NCBI GenBank assembly: GCA_021234155.1
Contig: JAJEKV010000025.1
Coordinates: 6,677,310 to 6,741,309, forward strand
Origin: Isoetes taiwanensis
Lineage: Eukaryota > Streptophyta > Lycopodiopsida > Isoetales > Isoetaceae
DNA: 64,000 nucleotides
Reading direction: 5' to 3'
Numbering within the stretch: position 1 is the stretch's first letter; every line of letters begins with the position of its first letter. The notes below the pieces were generated by a model. The model was not told where the DNA came from, made no database searches, and saw nothing but the letters and a program-made list of their open reading frames with translations. Below, in pieces: positions 1 to 10,203 of the stretch. Position numbers and translations under genes: made by a program.

Positions 1-10
1 GCATTCAAAG

Positions 11-51
11 CCCAATTTGGCGTACCGAAGTTATTCCCAATTTGGCGTACA
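11..51. repeat. short direct repeat (15 bp, two copies)
   Basis: The 15-bp word CCCAATTTGGCGTAC occurs at 11-25 and again at 37-51, a 26-bp spacing. It may be the edge of a tandem array cut off by the start of the window. No gene is seen in the first 480 bases on either strand apart from the tail of the hAT element. Confidence 0.6.
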
Positions 52-479
52 CATGAAAGAAACATAGAAAGAACCATCATACATGAACGAAACAATTATA
101 ACCAAAAACTTCTTTTTATTAATAGTGCCAGGGACGGTTACAACAGTATGAAAATCCTCAAGACCAATTACAACAGACTGAAGATACTCATCACATCATT
201 TTTCTAGGCGCCTTTCTTCGCCGGGCCATCATTTGCGCCCCATCCTCTTACGCCGGGGACCTAGGTTCAACCTCCGATGACCCTTTCCCTTAGTGCAACG
301 TCCTCGAGACGTGTTTCTTCTAGCACATTCTCTGTTTGTCAAGGTAAAGCGCCGGTGAGTCCGTTGGATCACGTGAGGCCGTCAAGTCATCAACCGCATT
401 GCTCGACTGCCTTTACAGATCGGACTTCCCTCATCCTCCTCGCCGCCGGGTACCGACTCGCCTGAGAATATGGCTTGGC

Positions 480-2690
480 CTATATCATCTTCGCCATCAA
501 CGGCGGGTACGCTTGAATGTCTTCATCAACATGGTTTGCGGCATTTATTGCAAGCGGCTCGTCCTCACCGCCTTGGCCGTCCTCTTCCACTTCGAATCGC
601 ATCCATGAAAGGAAACCAGAGCTTATCGATTGCGGATGTACCACTGCTATGATTCAATAGCCGCCAATTGGAGAAGTTGTATACAAGTTTGTCCGCCTTT
701 TTATGTAGCAAGCGATTAAGGGGTGACACCGTATATACTTATAGGCACTCCAATTCCTCTCACTTGCACTATTGGAGGATACCAAGGAGAGGATAGTCAT
801 TGCAAGGGCCTCAGAACGTGACAAGAACTCGGCCCATGGGCTTGCCACCATGCATAAGATTCCATATTTGGTTTCTTCTTATGACTCTCCAGTGCATCGT
901 GAAGCTCCTCATCTGCCCACCTTCCACTCAGGTTCTGGTATTCGGTTAACTCGGCAATGAAGGTCTTATAGTTCGAGCTGTTCGGATAATACATTTTTGC
1001 AACCTTCTTCAACGAACCCATCACTTCTTTATCTGTATGCTGGTCCATATCGTGGTTGTGTGGGTCTAAGGCATGTGCGGCACCATGAAGATCATTGTAG
1101 GACTTCTTCCATCGTTCATTGAAGCATCTGAGCAGTGCTGCGCGCTTAGTATTGTCAAATGGTGCATTGGGGCCATCACGTTTTAGAAAGGATTGAATAG
1201 AGTGCCAACACCTCCAGACCTTTCCAGTGCTTGCCTTCAAAGAATCAAGGGTTTTGATGGCATGACAAATAGGTTGCATGCACCTCACAACATTCTTTAC
1301 ACCTTTCGAAAATGTCTCCCGCCCAAGCATTTCTCGAAGGGCAGCGGCTTGTTGTCGGTGTTTGGCGGCATTTTTCCCTTTCTGCCTCCTTTCCCATTCA
1401 AAAAACTCCGTATGATTGAAGGTTGAGATAATCCAATCACGACACTTAAGCACTCTTTCAAGACAGATGTAATTGGAACCAAATCGGGTTTGCCCAGGAT
1501 TCATGAGTGCTAGGGTCTTCTGACGCAATGACTTGTAAATGGCATAAATTGCCGGCTTCTTTGTGATGAATTTTACAAGCCGACGCGCTTTCTGAATGGG
1601 ATCTTTGAACCACGTGTGCTGTGAGAACCAATCCTTGAGCAATAGGTTCAGGCAATGGCATTGGCAGCTAGTAGCATGCAACCCTGGAAATTCAGACTCC
1701 AATAATTCACCCGCTAGCTTGCAATTAGACGCGTTATCCATTACAACCTGAAATATTCTCTTCGGTCCAAAACTCTCTATCACGGCCTTTGTTTTCTGAA
1801 AAATCCAATCCCCTGTCACTTGGTCAGTTTTGGTTTCTACGGTTTTCAAAAATACTTCACCCCCTGGATACACGATCGTGAAGTTTATAAGATGGTCCTT
1901 GTTTATATTGCTCCAACCATCAGTCACTAGTGAAGCTGGTCCGCTTCACCACACCGCGACACAACTTCATCTCTACCCTCTCGACTATTTTTCCGTGTAT
2001 TTCATCAACCATTTTATTGTTGGCATGCTTGTATGAAGGCAACCTAAAAGCCGGCCCTGCTTTGGCAACTTCTTGGAAGGCTTCTTTCATTGCTTTGTGC
2101 TCCAAAATATGTGGAGACAACCCGACATATAAAAATGCCTCTACAACCTTCAATTGCGTCTTCTTCAGTTGCTCTGATGTTAAGCAATGATCAACCCTTT
2201 GTTGCTTCGTCTGTCTTTCCACTATTTCAATTGTCTCTATCATTCTCTGCTCTCCCGTGCTTATACCTATTGACCCTAGTCCACCCTCTGATTGGTATGT
2301 TGTCCCAACTCCAACAGGGGGGGTGGTATAGTTATCTTCGTCTTCTCCTGCCCGGCACTACTGTTGAGTATCCGTAACTCGTCTTTTTCTCGTATTATTC
2401 TTCGTTTTGCGTATCACATCTAGTCGAGACAATCTTTCAATGGCATCCTTTCGCAAGTCAGCAGATGCCGTACAAGTCGCGACACCATCGTCTCGTTCAC
2501 GTAAGATGTGAGCTCGAATTCTTGTTGCAGAACCATTTACCGATGAGTATCCATAAAACACACATTCCCACTCATTTACGCCAAACTCTTTCACAAAATC
2601 CCATTCCGGGCCTCTTCTCCGACTGCAACTCCAGTAACGCGACCACATAGACGGGGTGCAGTCCCCGTGGCCCTCGCCATCGCACGCCAA
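480..2690 (-). pseudogene. hAT transposase (BED finger + DUF659 + hAT dimerisation domain), broken
   Basis: Reading on the minus strand, the product would bind element ends and catalyse cut-and-paste transposition in the nucleus. 2690-2358 encodes a BED-type zinc finger (motifs W..F, ATRIRAHIL, GVATC), but the second cysteine of the first pair reads as tyrosine (CVFYG), so zinc binding is probably lost. An in-frame TAG lies at 2355-2357; the same frame continues to 1920 with the DUF659 start (LPSYKHANNKM). A one-base shift near 1920-1930 separates TSFTSD from DGWSN; the next frame carries VVMDNASNC and CQCHCLNLLLKD down to about 840. A second shift leads to the dimerisation motif NSASERNW (near 775-750). 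A third, near 695, restores KLVYNFSNWRLLN, followed by an acidic tail ending at 480. One stop plus at least three shifts make this a pseudogene. The family call is firm; activity is excluded as sequenced. Confidence 0.9.
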
Positions 2691-2699
2691 GGCCCTCGC

Positions 2700-2746
2700 A
2701 CCTCACGGAGGTGGATGCATGACCGCGCCCCTCACCTCCGTGAGGT
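2700..2746. repeat. 14-bp perfect inverted repeat (hairpin)
   Basis: ACCTCACGGAGGTG at 2700-2713 is the exact reverse complement of CACCTCCGTGAGGT at 2733-2746, with a 19-bp loop. It lies just upstream of the BED finger of the hAT gene, possibly in its 5' region. Its function is unknown. Confidence 0.8.
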
Positions 2747-3131
2747 AGATGCGACCGTAGCCATTGCTCGGACCTCACCGACAATGTCCTGTTATCCAAT
2801 CCTTGATTACACGAACTAAAGGAAGACGTATATATGCAAAGGAGCAAGCTCACAATGCATATGTTACGTCGACGTTCCGTACGAGAATCAAGGGGGGTTG
2901 GACGGGACCTTATAGGATATTCTATGGAAGCAGATGCGAACCCAAGGCTGAAAACCACTGGGACGGAGTAAACTCACATTCCAGTATCCAACGTCAAGCT
3001 CGTGACACGAAAAACGACACCTCAAAGGCAAACCGTTTCCTAAGGAGTATTTTGACTCAACCTGGCAGTCAACGTTTGAGGTGAATTCTAGGGCTAATGA
3101 CGTTTTTCTTATATATACTATTAATAGTGCC

Positions 3132-3560
3132 ACAAAACAGGCCAAACAGAGGCGCAAATATTTTTTTTGCTTAGTAAATTGGGAAAAAACCGCTCCAAGA
3201 TTTTCGCGTACGCGAAAACAACAGATTGGCATACGCAAAAAATTTTGCACGCTTGGTATCGAACCGCGTCTTGCCGAATTTAAATTTTTTTCGTCCCGAA
3301 AAACAACTAGAACGCATACGCCGAAAAACTTTCGGCGACGCTGATCTTGTTATTTTCGCAGTCGCTGAAAAAACTTTCGCCAGACGCTGATCTTGTTATT
3401 TTTCGTCACGCTGGAAATTGCTTCGCTGCACGCTGATTTTGTTTCACAGACGACGCGAAAAGTTTCACGACGCCGATTTAGTTGTTTTTTGACGCGAAAA
3501 ATCTTCCGATGCCGGAATTGTTTTTTACCGTATTTTTTTCATATAAAACGTACAGCGTAT
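3132..3560. other. gene-free stretch
   Basis: This AT-rich stretch is dense in short CGCGAAAA-like words (for example CGCGAAAA near 3211 and GACGCGAAAA near 3450 and 3491). Short open frames exist but none resembles a known protein. No RNA gene or element end was recognised. Confidence 0.4.
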
Positions 3561-3576
3561 TGAACCTATCCCTGGT

Positions 3577-4575
3577 CCGAGCCATCAGATCGGTATTCTC
3601 GAATGGGCTCTGGTTCGTTTGGGAATCGCTGTTTCTTGTAGGTTCTTCATCGACTTCTCATCGGCGTTTTCTCCTCTCTCAGCAGTTCCCGTGTCTCTCT
3701 TTCTTTGATACTGGGCAGGGAAGGGCTTCTGACTGCTTGGTTTTGCCAGTTTGGCGTCTTTTTCCATGTTGTGACATGTTCTTCCCCGATCTTGTCCCTT
3801 TTTTTTGCCATCCTTCAACCTTCGACCTCGATCTTGTTTTGATAAGGAAGTTCTCTTTTTATCGAGCTTTTGTTTGTTTCCATGCAAGCCTTTATTCGAG
3901 AATGCCATCGTTCTGAGCCATCGGATCGTTATTCTCAAATGGGCGAGCATGCATCTCTCCCATGCATGCATGCATTGCATGCACCTTCTGGTGCTCTGGT
4001 TCGTTTGGGGATCGCTATTTCTTGCAGGTTCTTCATCGACTTCTCATCGACATTTTCTCTTCTCTCAACAGTTCCCTCGACTCCCACCCACCCTCCCTTA
4101 ATGTGTATATTATATTGTAAATGTTGTTTTTTTGTCACGTGGCATGCGTGACCAGCCCCTTGCTTTTTCGAGGTGTGAATTTTTTTTGTTGGTGATGTGC
4201 AAGTCCAGAGGTGATGCGCGACTTCGGTATTCTCTATGGAGCGTTGGTTTTTTTTGTGGGAGCGTTGTCCAAGCCCCTTGCCGAGTTTTTGTCGCTAGGG
4301 TTTTTCCTCGAAAACCCGAAGGGGGAGGGGGGTTAATCCCGACGATAAGCTCTCGGCAGGTACACTAGCCAACATCTGTAACACACAATTTTATTTGGGG
4401 TCCAAGTGTTATAAGTGGATATTCCCTATGTTTTTCATTTTTTGGGTAGCCTGCGATATGCAGCTAGCTATTCACTCTAGACCATTGTAGAAAAACTGCT
4501 GAGATGAATGAAAAGCTTATCGGAGCTTTTTTTGTTTTCATGCGAGCCCTTATTCGAGAATAGCATGTTCAGGCT
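3577..4575 (+). repeat. cluster of imperfect direct repeats (three partial copies)
   Basis: A segment of about 80 bp at 3609-3690 recurs at 3996-4075 with roughly nine in ten bases alike (shared word GGTTCTTCATCGACTTCTCA). A second word set, GAGCCATC-GATCG-TATTCTC, occurs at 3577-3607 and 3916-3949. A third (TTATTCGAGAAT-GC) occurs at 3892-3905 and 4550-4566. The pieces look like partial copies of one unit, offset by about 390 and 650 bases. No coding capacity was recognised, and the element class is unknown. Confidence 0.6.
4283..4370 (+). mobile_element. possible LINE 3'-UTR fragment
   Basis: The words GGTTTTTCCTCGAAAACCC and GGGGGTTAATCCCGACGATAA match the 3' UTR order seen in the better LINE copies (compare 13838-13945). 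The diagnostic GTGGACG-TAAAA end is degraded to CCGACGATAA. A truncated or rearranged copy is the simplest reading, but the match is short. Confidence 0.4.
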
Positions 4576-5196
4576 GGTTGCAGAATCTGGGCCACCGGAC
4601 TGGGCTGTGAAAACTCAAAGATCTATGCTGGGTAGCAATAAATCAAAGCTAGGGCAACAGCCTGTGGAGCAAAACTGGGACACAAAACAATCCAAAATAA
4701 TTCAAAACAATTCAAAACATGATATTTATGGCCGATATTGCAGATGGGAATCTTTGCTGGTCCGAGCTGAGGCTAGGGCGTAAGCTAAGGCTTGGCCTGG
4801 ATGAATCTGAGGCTAGGCTAGAAGAAGCTGACCTGGGGCCAAAAAGGGGCAGGAAGAATCCGACCTCGGGGCGTCGCTGTAGAACCAAACAGAAACTGAG
4901 ATGCAGAGTCGGGACCTGTATTATGTTGGGTCTATGTATCTTGATGTTAACCCCTGCAGAGAGTTACATGAACATGGCTTCGAGGCCTTCAAGACCTAGG
5001 CGCACAGCAGGATAGCCCTTAAGCTCGAAATATCGCCAAAAGGCTATTTTTTCAGACATTTGCATTTTTTTTTCACTACTGTTGAGTAGGATCAATTAGG
5101 AGTGGTGCCAATAAAATATGGCCACCGTGTCTACGAAATTTTCTCCCTCCACTCATAAGTTAGCCTACGCCACTAAATGATGGATTCTTGGATTCG

Positions 5197-5234
5197 CCCC
5201 CATGCTAGGTAGCGTACGCTACCTAGCCCCCATG
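5197..5234. repeat. 22-bp perfect palindrome flanked by an 8-bp direct repeat
   Basis: Positions 5205-5226 (CTAGGTAGCG + TACGCTACCTAG) form a perfect palindrome without spacer. CCCCCATG lies immediately on both sides, at 5197-5204 and 5227-5234. An 8-bp direct repeat around an inverted repeat has the layout of a hAT-type target duplication around a minimal element or internal-deletion remnant. This is inference; nothing else marks an element here. Confidence 0.75.
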
Positions 5235-6914
5235 TGAATTTTATTCTTGGTAATTATTCTAAAATCGCCCCTTAACCCCCCGAAAATCATGTAAAATTAA
5301 TGTGAATTCTATTCTTGGTGAGTTTTTTGAATTGTCGTTTACCTTCAGGAAGGGGGGGAGGGGACCATGCATGTTACATGGATCTCATGATCCGGCTCCA
5401 ATATCCAGGTATGCAATCCTAGAGTATTTTTGCTTTTGGTCTGTTGTTTATCCAATCTTAAAAAGATGACTAAAATCAAATCCGTTTGTGCTTGCTCACC
5501 ATAATATGTAATTATGCCTCGGCTAAGTTTGTGTACTTGTTGTTGTTTAGCCCTTAGTCTGGAGCTATTGAGATTTACAATGAGATAAGGGCTATGAGGT
5601 ATGTTGTAGAGTAGTTATAGTTGGTTTGCGTACTCATTTTATTAGAATACTTGCCCTTTTGATTTAGTTATGAGGCAATTAATTTTCTTACATTTTAGAG
5701 CAACCGTATCTTATCTTGGCTATCAATATTTTCTAATTTTTTTTTATCATGATTATTTCTATGTGCGTGCAACCAATCTAGGTAATACATGATGTATATG
5801 ATTGTCTGTTTCCTGTATTTTAATCATCAAATGCTCAGTTCAATTGTTGCACAGACATCCTTATGACATGATCAAACTCTTCAAATTGGTGACGAATGAT
5901 GTTAAATATCGTGGTAGAAATCTAGGGTTTAGGCACCAATGTCTTTCGATTGCAGGATTAGACTATTATCTTGTTTTTGTAACGGCCCATTATCTAGTCA
6001 TTTAGAAATTACAATATCTAGGTATTTTATCGCTCAATTAGGGGTGTCACAATGAAGGTAAATTTAGGGTCTAATAAAAAATAATGCCTTAGGGTACTAC
6101 TAGATGGGTGTAATTTACGTTTTTACTGTTGATACTAATCAGCTTGGCCTTTCTATTTTCAAGACACATACGCCAATGTCTAGTAACATGTATATTCATT
6201 ATGTGAACATTACACTTACAACTGTATACAGACATAACAAATATATATTGTAGACCCAAATGTTATTTAAGGAAATTCGCCAAGATTGTTACAAATCAAA
6301 TTGAAGCCCGAAACAAAATCACCAACATAACTAATCGAGATAAGATTCACCTCACGTTCTAAACTACACCTAGGAAAATTTGGGCTTAAGGGCTACCTTG
6401 GCGCACAAGCGGCGCCAGAGAAACATAATGAAGGGCTTGTTAATGGGCACGTCAAATAAAAATTTTCTTTGCATCTAAAACATGAGAAGCTATTAGGAAA
6501 GGTCGGCTTGTACCTGGAGAGGTTTCCTTTGATGTTGCTTTTGGAGGTCCAAGGCAGATACAAAAGAAACGATCAAAGATACAGGACGAATCAGTTGCCA
6601 TTTCAAGGAACGGCCATATCAACAACTACCAAAGAAATTTACTAGAAAAAGCGTTCTAAGCTCCAACTGCAACTTTAACCTCACAAAACCTATAGGCACA
6701 ACACAACGATTGCTTGTACCAAAACAGGGGCAAGCAGCCACATGCGCCAGCGACCTGCGGTTCTTCGCTGGAATAAGCCTTCCAAAAGACCCTTTTTTTT
6801 TCCCTCGCAAATTTTTTGCAAAAAAAAGCATTCCAAAAGTCACTAATTCCATTTTTTTTTCTTAGTAATCTTATATATAGGAAGGATATGCTGACATCCT
6901 CCAAAGTTGTTTGG

Positions 6915-6967
6915 TCATTCAAACAATTGCAGCTACTATTCGGTCACTCAAACAATTGCAGCTACTA
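6915..6967. repeat. 30-bp tandem duplication
   Basis: TCA(T/C)TCAAACAATTGCAGCTACTA occurs at about 6915-6937 and again at 6945-6967. It is a local duplication with no gene context. Confidence 0.7.
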
Positions 6968-7336
6968 CTATGTGAATTGTTGGAAGCAGCAGCCACTGAA
7001 GACATACCCAAAGGAGGAAACTTTAATCAAAGGATATATTGGTCGAAGTGCAACTTTTTGAATGTAGCTTTTACAAGGATGATATCTAGTTTATGTTTGT
7101 GATTGTTTCAACATCCTTTACCTATTTAGCCCTTCAAAACAATGCGTAAGCATTATAGTTTTGTCCACAAATCCAGCCCAAGTTCCATGACACAATCCAA
7201 TTGAGAACCTTGTTAACTCCAATCCTACTTCTTACGTGTTCCCTTTTTAATTATTGGCTCCAACAACATGCAATGTCTCTATATCTCCAACAATATACAA
7301 TGTCTCTAAATGTCCATCAATGTGTCAAAGTAAGTT

Positions 7337-8182
7337 TTGTCTAATATCCATAAGGTTGACAGAATGGATGCACAACGTCTTCCTCCCCGGGCTCTGTTAT
7401 TGGCACAAGGGCCACAACGTTTGAAGAGAGTGTGGCAGGAGCATTGTAGGGGATGGTTCGCAAGATGGTCCATAGACTATCAACACATTATGGATATGTC
7501 AGATATCGCGGAGCAGGAGCTGCATTTGAAGGATCGCTTTGCTGCCTCTCTGTGGGATGCGCCCACTCTTGCAAAGCCCAAAACAGAGCACTACCACACA
7601 CAGATCAATCCGTCGCTTGAACACGGCCCCCACCAGTATTTGAAGGCACACATCTCCACCAAGAAACGGAGAGCTATAACTGCAATAAGGACAGGGTCCC
7701 ACCATCTCAGAATTGAGACAGGCCGCTGGGGTACGGATGGAGGGCAGGGAATCCCCCGGCATGAGAGATTATGCCAGTGCTGTCACATGCAGATAGTAGA
7801 AGATGAACACCATGCTCTACAGGAATGCCCAGCATATGCATACATCCGAGCAGCTCATGCCGATCTCAGATGCTCTGAGATAGCAATTCATCAACTGTGG
7901 CTTCGCCAATGGTGGCACGACTTGCGTCCTACATTCTGCAAGTCTCCACCGTCAAGGAGTCCCTCACATCACAGGGAATTTGAGCGCCCACATAGGGCCT
8001 CTCAACGCCTACTACAAGGGTTTTTCCTCCCACATGAGGGTTTTTTCATCCCAGTGGTAGACACATTGTACAAGGTTTCTGTGGTTTTCTTTTGTGTTTG
8101 GAAACTTTCCGCTATATTGTAAAACTGTCTCATAGGCCAGTTGGCCTCCGTGGACGTTAAAATATACTTCCTTCCTTCTTTA
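7337..8182 (+). mobile_element. LINE, 5'-truncated copy (C-terminal ORF2 + 3' UTR + CTTC tail)
   Basis: One frame of 261 codons (7337-8122) encodes the C-terminal part of a LINE ORF2. The reverse-transcriptase core is absent. A late cysteine/histidine motif is visible at 7766-7830 (RLCQCCH, then EDEHHALQECPAY), as in the C-terminal knuckle of plant LINEs. Segments such as GWFARW and NPSLEHGPHQYL match the copies at 13.2 kb and 17 kb. The 3' UTR has GGTTTTTCCTCCCACATGAG, then CATAGGCCAGTTGGCCTCCG and GTGGACGTTAAAA, ending in (CTTC)n rather than poly(A). The 5' boundary near 7337 is approximate; no target duplication was identified. Confidence 0.85.
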
Positions 8183-8328
8183 TGTTCGTGCTCCCAGCGC
8201 CCTCCTCACTCTCTCTCTAGCGCCTTCACTCTCTCTCTCTCTCTAGCGCCCTCACTGCCCTTGCATAGAGCCCCCTTGCTTTGCCCCTTTCTGGCTTTCT
8301 CTCTCTAGGGTTTACAATCTCTCTCTAG

Positions 8329-8645
8329 CCCCAAAACCCCCAAACCCCCAAAAGATGCTCTGACCGCGATTTTGAGTCCCCAAATTGGATTCTAAGCATC
8401 CTTTTCGCAGCCAGAGACCCCTCAAACTTTGGAACCCCAAAACCCCCAAACCCCCAAAAGGTGCTCGACCACGATTTTGAGTCCCCAAATTGGATTCTAA
8501 GCACCCTTTTTCAGCAAAGAGACCCCTCAAACTTTGGAGCCCCAAAACCCCCAAACCCCCAAAAGGTGCTCTGACCGCGATTTTGAGTCCCCAAATTGGA
8601 TTCTAAGCACCCTTTTCGCAGCCAGAGACCCCTCAAACTTTGGAA
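8329..8645 (+). repeat. three tandem monomers of 105-106 bp in LINE 5' region
   Basis: Units start with CCCCAAAACCCCCAAACCCC at 8329, 8435 and 8540. Each contains GATTTTGAGTCCCCAAATTG and CCTCAAACTTTGGA. Unit 3 ends four bases before the first ATG of the ORF1 relic. Tandem 5' monomers with promoter activity are known in mouse L1; a similar role here is inference from position. Confidence 0.85.
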
Positions 8646-8648
8646 GTC

Positions 8649-10170
8649 ATGGCCACAGAAGATGGGCCAGCCTGGGAAACCCAAGGCGAGGGGCCGCCAC
8701 GTAAACGGTCCTGATCAGCCATCGTGGAAAGGGGAGAGTCATCCTCCATGAAGAAGGAGGCTCGGGCTAAGGCTAAGGCCCCCTCAGTGCGGCAAGAAGG
8801 GATTGATTGCTCAGACCACGCAGAACTCCCCGCCGGCAGAGAATTGAGCCACGCCAAAGCCGGCGGGAGGCTAACAAAGGCCCCTATTGAGGCTAACAAG
8901 GTTCGCCCCTGACCGCCATGGCAAGTGGAGATGGAGTCCTCGGCACCCCATGTGCTCGGGCGGCAACCGGTGGTCGAAAGAACCGCATCACAGTGCGGAG
9001 ACCCGCTACGGCAAAGAAGATGGCCTTGGCCCGGCACACTTCGAACGGCGGCAAAGCCGTGCAGAGCTCGCCGACATGCGGTTCTAGACTCGCGGTTCAT
9101 CACTCGACACCATGACACAGGAGAGGGAGCGGCAATGCATGAGATGATGGTCCGCGGTGTCACCGGCCCGTCGGGAGGTTGAGGAAGCCACCACCATGGC
9201 ACGGCGGCTTTGGGTTCTTAGTCATGATCGGTCTTGCAAGCGGCCTGCGGGCGCCCGTGTCTTTGGGGCTCGAGCAGCCCTCGCTACTCGGGCACGGAGC
9301 TCCGGGGATTGCGGGCAGCCATCCATAAACAGGGCAGGTCTCCCCTACCGGGTTCATAGCCCGGTGCCGCCGCAGTCTGGGCGGGGAGATGGCGGCGGCC
9401 GAGCCACCAAGAAGAGCGTGCTCCAGGCTTCCACCCGGGGCCGGGGATGCGGCTGGGACCGCTACCCATAGCGGCCTCCGCGCCGGCGGCGGGACCACGA
9501 CTGCCGCCCGGCACTCAAGCCACCCCGCCATCCCGGCCACCACCACCACCCGGCCACGGGCCCGGCCCTCGCCCACCTTTTTGACCCACGGGCGCGGAGA
9601 ACTCCAAGAGACGGAGAGGCCTGGCCACACCGGTAGTCCGAGGCATGCTTAAGAGGAGGGGGGAGAGTCTCGCCCACAACATCCTAACACACATTCTCGA
9701 TCCGGATGACATTCCCGGGCCACACATTTCCCGAGTAGCCGCCATGGGGCTCAAAACCGACCGTCGTGGACCACATTGTCATATTTCGGCGGTTGCGGAT
9801 GCACAAAAGCGTGATGCCATATTGCGCCCGAGGCAAGATCTCAAGGGGACATCCAGACGTGGACCGGGGACTCACACCCGACAATGAGGCACGCAGACGG
9901 GCGTGTCGAGTCGAGGCATTTCGCCACCAAGGGGTGCTGCAGATTGGTTGGAGGCAGGATGCACATTTTTCGCCCGACACATCGCTGCTGCAGGACCCCG
10001 CAGCCCCAACCGTAGTGCCGCAACGCGGCCCCGCTTCTCGCTTCTCCTACCACGGCCCCCACTTCTCCCTCGCTCCCTGCTCTCTCTCTCACACCCACGC
10101 CTCCTTCGGCCATGCTGCCTCCCGCTCCATCTACTTCTCCCTCACCTCTGCTTCCCGTCCTCCCCGTGAC
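8649..10170 (+). pseudogene. LINE ORF1 relic (nucleic-acid-binding chaperone-like)
   Basis: The first ATG (8649) follows the monomers and opens with MATEDGPAWE before an early stop at 8712. Proline/arginine-rich frames follow through 9640. At 9645-9887 the frame reads RVAAMGLKTDRRGPHCHI, then RDAILRPRQDLKG; a shift near 9845 leads to DVDRGLTPDNEARRRA and an aromatic/arginine tail (9846-9970). That arrangement resembles the C-terminal region of plant LINE ORF1 proteins, which coat element RNA in the cytoplasm and nucleus. A serine/proline-rich stretch follows to about 10170. Stops and shifts make it non-functional. The identification is by motif order and by its place before the endonuclease. 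Confidence 0.55.
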
Positions 10171-10203
10171 TCGGTTTGCGCATACCACTCTTGCTGCTGA
10201 AAA

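Larger units (their letters stand above)
130..3120 (-). mobile_element. hAT-superfamily DNA transposon, degenerate; ends approximate
   Basis: A BED zinc finger, a DUF659-type domain and a hAT C-terminal dimerisation region occur in order on the minus strand between 2690 and 480. The outer limits are not proven: no clear terminal inverted repeat was found. A 14-bp word, TATTAATAGTGCCA, occurs near 116-129 and near 3118-3131 and brackets the gene at plausible UTR distances, but it is longer than the 8-bp hAT target duplication and could be chance. The limits given are therefore a working guess. Confidence 0.5.
4580..7336. other. gene-free stretch
   Basis: No convincing gene, RNA gene or element end was found in this AT-rich interval. 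Open frames here are short and unlike known proteins. It contains the 22-bp palindrome at 5205-5226, two copies of a word like ATGTGAATT-TATTCTTGGT near 5232 and 5300, and the small tandem duplication at 6915-6967. Confidence 0.5.

Noticed and set aside
2572-2958. 128-codon minus-strand frame as a gene
   Set aside because: It overlaps the BED-finger frame out of phase and shows no family motif; it is a shadow frame plus leader.
117-3131. TATTAATAGTGCCA as target duplication of the hAT element
   Set aside because: At 14 bp it is longer than hAT duplications, no inverted ends adjoin it, and words of this length recur by chance in AT-rich DNA of this size.
9160-9630. 156-codon minus-strand frame and other long frames at 8.6-9.9 kb
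   Set aside because: High GC content makes long antisense frames likely; the plus-strand LINE ORF1 explains the region better.
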